Positions 1 through 12,300 of a stretch of DNA of 64,000 nt are shown one piece after another (the stretch's first letter is position 1; every line of letters begins with the position of its first letter). The translations under genes were made by a program, and so were the position numbers. Source of the DNA: Cyclina sinensis (Eukaryota > Mollusca > Bivalvia > Venerida > Veneridae); the NCBI GenBank assembly GCA_012932295.1, contig JAAONU010000048.1, positions 1-64,000 on the forward strand, written 5' to 3'. A model generated the notes under the pieces. That model made no database searches, had not been told where the DNA came from, and worked only from the letters and a program-made list of their open reading frames with translations.

Positions 1-2566
1 CGGGGCCAACATATAAACAATACTGGTAAAGGTTCTCAACAAAATACTCCACACCAAATATCTAAGGTCTAGTCCTATTAGTTTCGGAGAAAAATGATTT
101 TTCATGTTTTTCCTATAAACCTATAATTATGTAAATCAACAGAACCCTGGGGCGTGGCCAATTTTGACCCAGGGGACATAATTTGAACAAACTTGATAGA
201 GGTCCACTAGACAATGCTGCACACCAAATATCTAAACTCTACGCCTTGCGGTTTCTGACAATAAGAATTTTTAAAGTTTTTCCTAACTCTGTATAAAACA
301 TTTGACCCTGGGGGTGGGGGGGCCATTTTTGACCCAGGAGCCATGATTTGAACAAACTTGGTAGAGGTCTACTAGACAATGCTACACACTAAATATCTAA
401 GCTTCATGCCTTGCGGTTTCTGACAAGAAGATTTTTAAAGTTTTCCCTATATAACTTTATGTAAATCAAGTGACCCCTTGGGCAGGACGAGTTCTGACCC
501 CAGGGTCATTATTTAAACAATCTTGGTAGAGGTCCACTAGATGATGCTCACACCAAATATCTAAGGTCCATGCCTTGCGGTTTCTGACAAGAAGATTTTT
601 AAAATTTTCCCTATATAACTCTATGTAAATCAACAAAATACTCCACACCAAATATCTAAGTCTAGTCCTATTAGTTTCGGAGAAAAATGATTTTTCATGT
701 TTTTCCTATAAACCTATATGTAAATCAACAGAACCCTGGGGCGTGGCCAATTTTGACCCAGGGGACATAATTTGAACAAACTTGATAGAGGTCCACTAGA
801 CAATGCTGCACACCAAATATCTAAACTCTACGCCTTGCGGTTTCTGACAATAAGAATTTTTAAAGTTTTTCCTAACTCTGTATAAAACATTTGACCCCTG
901 GGGGTGGGGGGGCCATTTTTGACCCAGAGCCATGATTTGAACAAACTTGGTAGAGGTCTACTAGACAATGCTACACACTAAATATCTAAGCTTCATGCCT
1001 TGCGGTTTCTGACAAGAAGATTTTTAAAGTTTTCCCTATATAACTTTATGTAAATCAAGTGACCCCTTGGGCAGGACGAGTTCTGACCCAAGGTCATTAT
1101 TTAAACAATCTTGGTAGAGGTCCACTAGATGATGCTCACACCAAATATCTAAGGTCCATGCCTTGCGGTTTCTGACAAGAAGATTTTTAAAATTTTCCCT
1201 ATATAACTCTATGTAAATCAAGTGACCCCCAGGGCGGGACCAGTTCTGACCCCAGGGTCATAATTTGAACAATCTTTGTAGAGGTCCACTAGATGATGCC
1301 TCATACCAAATATCTAAGCTCCAGGCCTTGTGGTTTCAGACAAGAAGATTTTTAAAGTTTTCCCTATATAACTCTATGTAAATGAAGTGACCCCCAGGGC
1401 GGGGCCGGTTCTGACCCCAGGGTCATTATTTGAACAATCTTGGTAGAGGTCCACTAGATGATGCTCACACCAAATATCTAAGCTCCATGCCTTGCGGTTT
1501 CTGACAAAAGAAGATTTTAAAGTTTTCCCTATATAACTCTATGTAAATCAAGTGACCCCCAGGGCGGGACCAGTTCTGACCCCAGGGTCATTATTTGAAC
1601 AATCTTTGTAGAGGTCCACTAGATGATGCCTCATACCAAATATCTAAGCTCCAGGCCTTGTGGTTTCAGACAAGAAGATTTTTAAAAGGTTTCCCTATAT
1701 AACTCTATGTAAATGAAGTGACCCCTTGGGCAGGGCCAGTTCTGACCCCAGGGTCAATATTTGAACAATCTTGGTAGAGGTCCACTAGATGATGCTCAAC
1801 ACCAAATATCTAAGCTCCATGCCTTGTGGTTTCTGACAAGAAGATTTTTAAAATTTTCCCTATATAACTCTATGTAAATCAAGTGACCCCCAGGGCGGGA
1901 CTAGCTCTGACCCCAGGGTCATAATTTGAACAATCTTTGTAGAGGTCCACTACATGATGCCTCATACCAAATATCTAAGCTCCAGGCCTTGTGGTTTCAG
2001 ACAAGAAGATTTTTAAAGTTTTCCAAATATAACTCTATGTTAATCAAGTGACCCCCAGGGCAGGGCCATTTTTGACCCAAGAGCCATGATTTGAACAAAC
2101 TTGGTAGAGGTCCACTGGACAATGCTGCACACCAAATATCTAAACTCTAGGCCTTGTGGTTTCAGACAAGAAGATTTTTAAAGTTTTCCTATATAAGCCT
2201 CTGTAAAATCAATTGACCCCCCCCCCACCGGGCGGGGCCAAATTTGACCCCAGGGGCATAATTTGAACAAACTTGATAGAGGTCTACTAGAAAATGCTAC
2301 ATACAAAATCTTTAGGCACAGGACTTGTGGTTTGAGACAAGAAGATTTTCAAAGTTTTTCCTTTAAGTTGCCATAGCAACCAGAGTTCTTAATGAATTAA
2401 ATTCTTTGAACAACTTTGGTAGAGCTTCATGCAAGGAATATCCCAGGCATGTTTCATCAAAGTTGGCTCAGCGGAAGGAGATGTTGTTTAAGTCAAAATG
2501 TTCACGACGCATGATGGACATTCAACGATCCCAAAAGCTCTCCCTGAGCAGGCTCTGGTGAGCTAA
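1..2566 (+). mobile_element. Pearl-like element, 5' truncated by the window edge
   Basis: The region consists of tandem units of about 160-170 bp containing GACCCCAGGG, ACTTGGTAGAGGTCCACTAG, ACCAAATATCTAAG and CAAGAAGATTTTTAAAG. It ends with a decayed right end near 2505-2566 (gacgcatgatggac, then a degenerate hairpin and GGTGAGCTAA). A block of about 590 bp is repeated head to tail (about 35-630 and 625-1220), and shorter higher-order repeats lie at about 1220-2000. Confidence 0.8.
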
Positions 2567-3165
2567 TAACTAATCTCTTCAGGGGGCGTCTGTCATATTG
2601 GCAACTGGTACCGACGATAAATAAGCTGAAATTGATAGATATCTTTCTTACTTTTACTAGTAAATTTAACCATTACTGCTGTCTGCTTATCGCTCATATT
2701 CTTTATAATCTAAACTTATATAAAATGATATCCGGAAAATCAGTGTTTTTTTCTGGGTTTGCCGTAGAATCGGGTTAATTCTTCATCAAATTAAACTTAC
2801 TTCACGTCATTAAAACAAGCTAAATTTCATAAATGTTTCAAATTGAAATGTAATTTAAACACATATGGTATTTTCTTTAATCTATCTTTACTACTTTTTT
2901 TACCAAGCATCTTAAATGATTTCCGGAAATTCAATGTTTCTTTCCACGTTTTCCGTTGAATCAGGCTTTTTCTTTATCAATTTAAACTTACTGAGCGTCA
3001 TTAAATCAAGCTTATTTTTAAGAATGTTTGATATTGAAAGGAAAATAAAGTATCTATAGTATTTTCAGTCATTTATCTTTATTATTTTTTAAACAAGAAC
3101 GTCAAAAATGAATTCCGGAAAATTGATGTTTTTTCCTTGTTGTCAAAGGAATTTTAGTACTATAT

Positions 3166-3171
3166 TTTATT
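3166..3171 (-). terminator. Possible poly(A) signal AATAAA
   Basis: The minus strand reads attAATAAAatat about 70 bp beyond the TAG at 3241. It fits a 3' end for the nucleotidase-like gene if 3241-3340 is its last exon. AATAAA is common by chance in AT-rich DNA. Confidence 0.35.
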
Positions 3172-3240
3172 AATCCTTATTGTAATAATAAGCTTAGCTG
3201 AACAACTTGCTCTCCCACAATACAGTGCTTAATTGCCAAC

Positions 3241-3340
3241 CTACTGATCTCTCCTGTGCTCTGCAGATAGGGAATATGAATAGTTCATGACAATGTCTTC
3301 AGATAAAGCATCAAGAAAAGCAATTGTTTCTCCTGGTAAC
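3241..3340 (-). CDS. Candidate terminal exon of the 5'-nucleotidase-like gene
   Basis: After exon A or B (phase 2) a G-starting exon is needed. At 3340 an acceptor caatttag|G opens a frame LPGETIAFLDALSEDIV, then MNYSYSLSAEHRRDQ and a TAG stop at 3241-3243. The open frame extends upstream of this acceptor to a stop, so the exact start is uncertain and the polypyrimidine tract is poor. AATAAA on the minus strand at 3166-3171 lies about 70 bp past the stop. I do not recognise this tail in the family; it is inferred from phase, open frame and poly(A) signal only. Confidence 0.38.
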
Positions 3341-6300
3341 CTAAATTGCCACTCTATATTCTCTGATAATCTTGACTGATCTGCTTGGAAGGCTTAGAAC
3401 ATACTTATAATTGACCATGTAATATTAATGTTATGATGTTCTAGTAGTTTTTATATGATATGTTTGCAGATTGATTGTCAACATGAACGACTCCATAAAA
3501 GAATCAACAGATGAGTCTTTTCTTGATGTATCCATTGAAGAAGTACAGGACTCCTTCTCTTGCAGAATTTGTGAAAAGGAAATCAAAGTTGTGTTGTGTT
3601 TTTCAAATTGTTCTACGCCAAACCAGCTGTTCTACTTGCAACTGGTTATTGGGTGTGTGTATGTTATTCAGAAAGTTTTGAAATAATACCCCTTATGAAT
3701 GTTCAAAACGAAATAATGGACAAGTCCATTTTAGAAATTTAGTAGGACAAGGGTATAAATCTTGCTTGGGGAATATGGTATTGGACTATTATCCTATATC
3801 ATGCAAATTTTTTTCTCACATAAAGACTGAAGTCCAGCAGCTAGGTTTGAACCCATAACCCTCAAATGTCTGCAAAATATGAAAATGATTTTTTATCTTA
3901 GTTTGCAATAGTAACCATTCAATCATTGAACCCAACTTTACACAGGTTTGACTGAGTATAAACTGTTAATTAAGCTTTAGAAAAGAAGTGCAAGTTTTTG
4001 ATGTAAAAGTTGCATGCATATGGGAATGATGGGACATCGAATAATGCACAGTTTATACCTTACAATACTACACAGACTCTGTCTGTGCCCAGAATGGCAC
4101 AGCTTTTCATGACGAACAATCTGAACAGATTCAAAATGATTTCTCACAGCAGTACTTACTGAAAGGCATCTTTCGGAATCTTCCTGTAAAAGGAAAAATA
4201 CATGTAACAGTAATCTTACTGATTAAAACAGTATAAATATTTACCTAGCTATGCTAACTAGGCTTTGCCGATGTCCAGACCGACATGGCTTCTGGTTCAA
4301 CAAAATCTGCACTGAATCAAAATGGTTCCTTACTGCTGTGCTCATGGTCGGACATCTTTCAGAATCTTCCTATAAAAACAATACAGGATTAAGATGTTTA
4401 ATTTAAATTTTATGTACAAGGAAGTCAGTCATAAAAATCCCTTAAAGGTAATTCACTGACAACAAGGGTATCATTGTCACAAAATACGCCCGTCACAAAA
4501 GCATTGCAGAAGATGTGGGCATAATGAATGAAAAAGAGGTGTTAGTAGGGAAGCAAGTTTGACAGTTTCAAGTGCTGGATGTGAAACAAACATTTAAAAT
4601 GAACTTCTGACCTCTAAGTGTGACACTGACCTTTGACCTAGAGACCTGGTTCATGCACGCAACACTATGTTTCAAGACAGTGAACTTTTGTATCAAGTAA
4701 TAGTAAAATACCTCAATGCATGTAGAAGATATGTTCCCCAACAAGATCTGGACATTTCATCATCTCCAGTGACCTTGACCTTACATATATGGACCAGGAT
4801 TATGTGTGTAACCCTCAGTCTCATGATGGTGAAAATTTATGTTAGAATCCCACAATTCATGATTACTAAATGGTCCATACACACATTTTCATATTTTTAT
4901 CTGACCTTTGACCACTATGTGTGACCCATACCTTGGCCACACAGACCTGAATTTTGCGTACAACACACTGCCTTACAATGATCAACATTTATACCAAGTT
5001 ATATTAAAATCTCTCAATACATGTAGAAGTTTTGCTCCAGACAAGCATTTTCCACTGACCTCTAGGTGTGATGTTGACCTTTGACCTAGAGACCTGCTTC
5101 ATGCGCGCAACACTACATTTCATGACCAGGATTATGCATGTAATGCTCAGTCTCATGATGGCAAACATTTGTGATAGAATCCCTCAATTCATGATGACTA
5201 AATGGTCCATACTCACATTTTCATAATTTTATATGACTTTTGACCTCTGTGTGAGACCTTGACCTTGGCCACAGGGACCTGACTTTGGCACAAGACACTC
5301 TGCGTCACAATGGTGAACATTTATGCCAAGTTATATTAAAATCCCTCAATGCATGTAGTTTTGCTCCAAACAAGCGTTTTTCACTAACTTCAAAGTGTGA
5401 CCTGGATCTTTGACCTAGAGACCTTGTTCATGTGCGTGACATTACACCCCATGATGGTGAACAATGGCACCAAGTGCCACCCAACAACCGCCCGCCCGCA
5501 ATGGGCATTCCCATAATATGTCCCGTTTTTCAAACGGCCCTATAAAAATGGTCCTTTTATCTGCCAGTTTTGTATAGTATCACCAGGATTGAAAGCTAAA
5601 AGGTTCTAACTGTAATCTAACAATGTAGCAGAAAGAAAGTTTTTTTGTTCTAACCCCATGACTGTGTTAAACAGGAATATCTAACATTTCTGAAAAAAAG
5701 TAACACTTCTATCCCAACTGTATATTGGAGAAAACACTGTCATTACAGGAACTAAATATTACCCATTGTTGTCCCTCTGCTATGCTTAGAGAGATCAATT
5801 TTGCAATATCTTGCACTGGACATGATTCATTCTATAGGTCCTGCTCCCTAACTCTTTTATTTAAACTATGTTTAGCTTCTTTAAATGTTTATTTAATCTC
5901 TATCTTTCCTACAATATCCTACACAAACATGTTTACATGTACATCCCTCTGAGGGGTATGGCATTAACTCTGCAGAGAAAGATTAATGCTGCATTGCATA
6001 TAAACATGTACTTCATTTAAATTGCAAGTGTGAAAAATCTAGTCTCCATTTCAAAAAAAGAACCCTTGTTATTGCATAATGAATGGTTTGAAAATATCTG
6101 ACTATGACAGGAAGGGGCAAATAAATGAAATAAGATGATAGAATTCTGAAATAAAAGCAAGTAACACCTATTTGAGAAGATCAAAATACATCCTAAATCT
6201 GGAGCTGATTTTAAGAGTATATAAATCTGTATAACATAAACATACATTGTACTAGTGTATCGGTGTCCTGTGGTAATCCAAGGGTTACAAATTCTAACAT

Positions 6301-9300
6301 CGAAGCTCCACTCCTCTACTATATGGAGTTTTTCCTCTGCCAAAAATCCAGACATGTTAACTTCCATATTTGACACAGCTGTGCAGAAATGTGTTTGTTA
6401 CTCTTAAATCTTAAGGCTGAATCATGCAAATTTATAATTGCAAGTGTAGAAGAATGTATACAATACTTAGATTTTAAATCCAAACCATACATTACTAAAT
6501 CTTTAACTAATAAGGAATTTATATGAAAACTGACAGACTGAAATGGGCCTGAATGTCGGCCGAAGATATATCGGAAATTTCCCTAGTTCTCCCAGTAGTA
6601 GTGTTTTAAAGTTTGGTCCACTATCCATACCAGAATGACTTGTAAGTTACCCCTACCACCCATGCCACCCGAGAAATATACAGAGGTCAGCACACTGCTG
6701 TGCACTTCACCTGTGACCTGGGTTGTGCTACTACAGAATGCATATTTCAATCCTCTTGGGTGTATTGTACCAGTACCTTCAATGAAATCTTACGTTCATA
6801 TTCTGAATAGGCTTTCACCTTGAAAACTTTAACCAGCATGTTGAAAATTCTGAAAACTTCCCTTCTGTCAAGTTGGTAGTCGCATCACTTCTACATGACA
6901 TTTATCTTTAGTCTGAAGCCAAGTATCCAACAGCCGAGACAGACACAGAAAGAAGGAAACTGATGGCTCATAACAAAGTCATATGTGGGCGTGGTCATTT
7001 CCATAGTAGGAGCATCCATATTTTGAATTCCTGGAACATGTAATTGGTTAGAAACCAGTTTCGCTTTTCGATGGTTCATTTGAGATTAAACAAACGTTAA
7101 ATAAGTCCTACTTAAAAGTCAAGTTTCAAATGCACACACCCCGTCAGTATGTCAAATGATTTATACACTTGCAACGTATAATTTACGTTACATAATCATT
7201 TAAGTTAGCATTTTTATCATAAGAAGGATCAACTTTGTATTCGATAACACAAATTGAGATTTAATCAGTTACAAACTCAGGGTGAAGTTGAAGAAATAAC
7301 AAACACATATTAACACAATTAACATGGAAATATGCTAATGAACATACAAAACCGTATGATTCAGCTATAAAATTGAAGGGTTAAAAATGCATTTCTGCAA
7401 ATCAGAGTTAAAATACGCAGCTAACATGTCTGGATTTTTGGCACAGGAAAAGCTCCTTACTACTATGTGTCTAAACATAAGTCCAATGTATTGGAGCTAT
7501 ACACTCAGTCTGTTTAACAACCATTTAGTGTCTCAGGAATGGGATACATTTTGTATCTTGCACAATACCCCACAATCTGAAATAAATAACTTTACAGGTG
7601 GTATAGTATATGAAACCATTACCATTTATAAATAACTGTGATCAACTGACAAAACTATACATACCACAATGGGACAATCTTTGAACACATCATATCCATC
7701 CTTACCACTTGCTAGATACTCCTTCGTACAAAGCCGGTACTTCTGAAATCCATATGATACTTTCTGTTAAAGAACAGGTATATTCTTAGTCTGACTTGTC
7801 CATTAGAATTTTCTGATGTTCACTCAAAGTTTTTCATGACCTAGGTTTTTGTTTTCTTACATATAACAACTCATTTTGTATTTCAACTACCACTTGCAAG
7901 TAGTTTATCTTATCTTCACTTCTAAAATTATATAAACAATACCTGTCATTGTGAATGGACATATGCCCCCGAAGCCATACTTAGGACAAGAACTTGTTTT
8001 TCACTGGAAATGAAGGCCAGATAGTATAGGAAAGTGTGAAAAAGTAAGTGTGAAAGGAGAAAGGAATATTAACAAACACATGTCAGTAGGTTGGTGTACG
8101 CACATGTTTAATAAAACAAAAATTACTAAACATATTTATAGTTTGGAGGTAACCTGTCTGTGAAATTGCTGGTGTCACCCAAAGCACAAGCACCTTTTAC
8201 ATCTGATCACTGTATCATTTGTTTTTAACTTGTATCATTTTTGCAAGCACAGGAAGTAGATGCATTTACCCAATGTTAAATTTGTAACTAGAAAGGGTTT
8301 TTGTCACAAAAACATATGTCTCCCCCCCCCCATGTACTCTAGAGATGGAACAGTGGCATGTTTTTTGGTATGCAGGATGAAAGTCAAAACATAAGTTGCT
8401 GTTAGTTTTAACAGATTTAATAGATGAAGGTGAAGCTGAAAAGTGTTGTGGAAATGAGGAAATACTTCATGTTTTTACAATCAGAAAGTAAAGATATTGG
8501 TAACCTAGTGACTTCAGAAGTAGTTTAAGCTATCAAAACACAGGTGGAATTTGATCTATCAGTTGTTCATAGAGGCTCTGTGTTGTTGTTGATCTGAATA
8601 TTTGCATATGTAATTGCATGATAGCTGTAATAAGTTGGCACAGTTCCAGATTGTACAACTGCAAGGTTTTTCACATATATGTGATCAATAAGCATTTGTT
8701 GAATTGTAGTGCGAGTTATTATAAGTTGATTGAAGTTACGGTTTGTTCGAGCTCATTAGCTGACACTGGTGCATTAAAGTCACTGAGAACAATTGTCTGT
8801 GAAGTTGGTGAACTGTTATGAATCAAACTGGACTATTCACAGAAATAATACAGGTGAAGTTGTGGAGGTTTATAAACATTCAATACTGATAGAGACGGAG
8901 ATGTTATATGAACACCAACACATTCAATATCTGCCATAAATGTGCATAAAGTCAAAGTCTTGGTGTACAAAGATGCCAACACCTCCTCTTGGAGACTGGT
9001 TGTTTTGGTTTGTTGAACACAGCTTGGTATCGTGTGGGAGGTTGAACTATGTCATTAGCATTTGTCCATGTTTCCTGAAGGGCTATAATATGAGACTGGT
9101 GGAAAAGGTAATTGTTTTTAATGTCATGAAAATGGCGAAAAAAGTGAAAGCCAGACAAGTTTTTTCTGTTTTTAGCTCTGATGGCCATTTTGTGCAGCAA
9201 AGCAGAACGGGCTGGTGATATGTACAACAAGGATTGGTAATAATCACACCTGTGAAAGCTAGACAAGGTTTTTCTGTTGTCAGCACTGGCGGCCAGTCTC

Positions 9301-12300
9301 TGCAGCAATTCGGAACATGCCAGGGATATGCATAACAAGGGTTGGTACTGATCACTCCAGTGAAGTTTCGTCAAAATCCCACCAGCAGTTTTACCTGTGA
9401 AAGCTGGACAAGATTTTTCTATTTTTAACTCTGGTGGCCATTTTGTGCAGAGAAGCGGAATGTGCAGGTGATATGCAAAATTAGGGGCGATGTGCAAAAC
9501 TAAGGTTGGTACTGATCACTTCAGTGAAGTTTCATCGAAATCCCGCCAGCAGTTTGACCTGTTTTTATCTACGGCGGCCATTTTGTGCAGTGAAGTGGAA
9601 AGTGCTGGCAATATGCACAACTAGGGTTGGTACAGATCACTCCTGTGAAGTTTCCTTGAAATCCCACTAGCAGTTTGACCTGTGAAGGCCAGACTAGCTT
9701 AATGCGGATGGATGGACAGACAGACAGCAAAGGCAAAAACAATATGTCTCCCAAAAATTTTGGTAGACATTAAAACAAAACACTTAAACAAACATGTTGT
9801 TAGTCAGTTGAGATAAATGCTCTGATTATGTATATAATAGCTAATAATTTCTTTCAGAACAAAATATTATTAGTCTGATTTTATATATACAGTACACGCA
9901 GCGCGGACTTTGACAACGAACACCCGTCCCCGCGATTTTACTGTCCGCGTTGAGGACTAAAATGACCACCGCGTCGAGTGTTCAATCGTATAAAACGCGG
10001 TGGTCAGCGCGGCCGTTCGCGGTGTTCAGTACCGCGGCGTGTCGCGGGGTTCGCAGTGTCCGATAAAATGAAGCCACAACTTAATTTTACTTTCCCCAAT
10101 TTTTTTTTTTTTTTTTCAAAATAGTTACAAAGTACACGTAATTATTACCAGTTGAAGTTGTTTCTTTTTTTTTTAATACCCCATCCGGTTTAATTTTTGT
10201 TTGTTGACGATCGATGTTTGGTTGTATAATTGAGGGTATTTGTAGAAAAGTAACTGCCGATAATGAATAGATTTACACACCTACATGACATCTTGTTAAT
10301 AAACTTTAATTGCTGCAATTAATATATTTCAAGTCTTTAATCGGTGCCGTGTTTGCGTTAATCCACTCGCAATTAAATTACAAATGATAACCAAACTGCG
10401 AAAAGTTAATAGATCTAATTTAAACAGTCGAACAAATCCTCTCTAATTCCGATTCATTTGTGTACAAACGCTCCTATCTGTTACACAAAAAAAACCCAAC
10501 AATTCAAAGCAGTTATTTCCGGAAAAAGTTGATCGTATTTTCAGAAAATGAATCAACACGTGTTTAACTGCTTTCAACTTCTGTATCGTCTAGGCGCTTG
10601 GCAAAATAATTGATCGATTTGGCTATATAATAACAAGCGTTTTTCAATTCCAAAAACGAAAGTACTCAATAAACATACACCGGAAATGTATTTGAAATTT
10701 GGTTTTAATTTGACCACAAAATAGATGTAAGTAAAATAATTATGAGTAAAATGAAAACCACGTACAAATACTGTACGCACAGTATGTTTAAATGCAGTAA
10801 TCTCCAAGTCAAAACATCGCGGGGACGCGCGGCGTTCTGTCACCGCGACACGCGGTGTTCATACCCCTCGGCGGTTGTCGTGGTGGTCATTTTAGCGGAC
10901 ACCCGAAATTTCGGGTGTTCAGTCCACCGCGACTGGCCACCCGGAGACGATACCGGCCCCCGCGATAATGTTAACAACGTCAAAGTCCGCGCTGCGTGTA
11001 CTGTAATAGCTAATAAATTCTTTAGTAATTATCATAAATGACAATGAACAACAAAACACTTAAACAAACATGTTGTTAGTCAGTTGAGATAAATTCTCTG
11101 ATTATGTATATAATAGCTAATAATTTCTTTCAGAACAAAATATTATTAGTCTGATTTTATATATAATAGCTAATAAATTCTTTAGTAATTATCATAAATG
11201 ACAATGAACAACAAAACACTTAAACAAACATGTTGTTTGTCAGTTGAGATAAATGCTCTGATTATGTATATAATAGCTAATAATTTCTTTCAGAACAAAA
11301 TATTATTAGTCTGATTTTATATATAATAGCTAATAAATTCTTTAGTAATTATCATAAATGACAATGAACAACAAAACACTTAAACAAACATGTTGTTTGT
11401 CAGTTGAGATAAATGCTCTGATTATGTATATAATAGCTAATAATTTCTTTCAGAACAAAATATTATTAGTCTGATTTTATATATAATAGCTAATAAATTC
11501 TTTAGTAATTATCATAAATGACAATGAACAACAAAACACTTAAACAAACATGTTGTTTGTCAGTTGAGATAAATGCTCTGATTATGTATATAATAGCTAA
11601 TAAATTCTTTAAGAACAAAATATTATTATTCATCATAAATGTTGATACCAAATAACCTAAAACTCTAATAGCATATTTTTTCAAGAAATATTTGATAAGA
11701 ACATCTAAACTAGACATTCATGAATAACAAAATTGTTGACCGGAACAAGCATCCATGTATTTTCTTGAAAAATTTCCTTTCCAGTTAAAAGTTGCCTTAA
11801 ACTTTAAGCTACAAATCTAGGATTGTCTAAATTTTCAAAACATTTACCCTACACATCTAAAAGTAACAAAAATTATGCACAAAACATGACCATCTATTCA
11901 CAACCATATCACGACATTTGACACACAAATGTGACCTTGACCTTTGAAGTGGATGCCTGATTCTTATGTGTCACACATCAACATCATGTCTAGTACATTT
12001 ATGTCAAGTCATTTTAAAATCCTTCCAGGGATGTCAGAACTGATTACCAGACACAACCATCAATGCACTTTTATGAAATTTTCATATCATGACTCTGGAT
12101 GTACAAGTGTGACCTTGACCTTTAACCTACAAACCTGGGTCTTGCATGTGACACATCGACTCAATGTGCCACATATACTGTGAAATCATTTTTGTTCGCG
12201 TAGGATGAATTTTCGCGTATTTCGCGCTAGGATCAATGCGCGAATTTAAGACCGCTCTTTTTTTAAACTAATAAAACATTTACGTTATCCGAATCTTGAT

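Noticed and set aside
3471..3686. Plus-strand 71-codon frame with SFSCRICEKEIK, zinc-finger-like
   Set aside because: Only one C-x-x-C pair, no partner His/Cys, no neighbouring exon, and it lies antisense in an intron of the nucleotidase-like gene.
8952..9497. 181-codon minus-strand frame with repeated CTKWPPELK-like segments
   Set aside because: The repeated segments are simply the translated units of a tandem array, and the same motifs appear in several frames.
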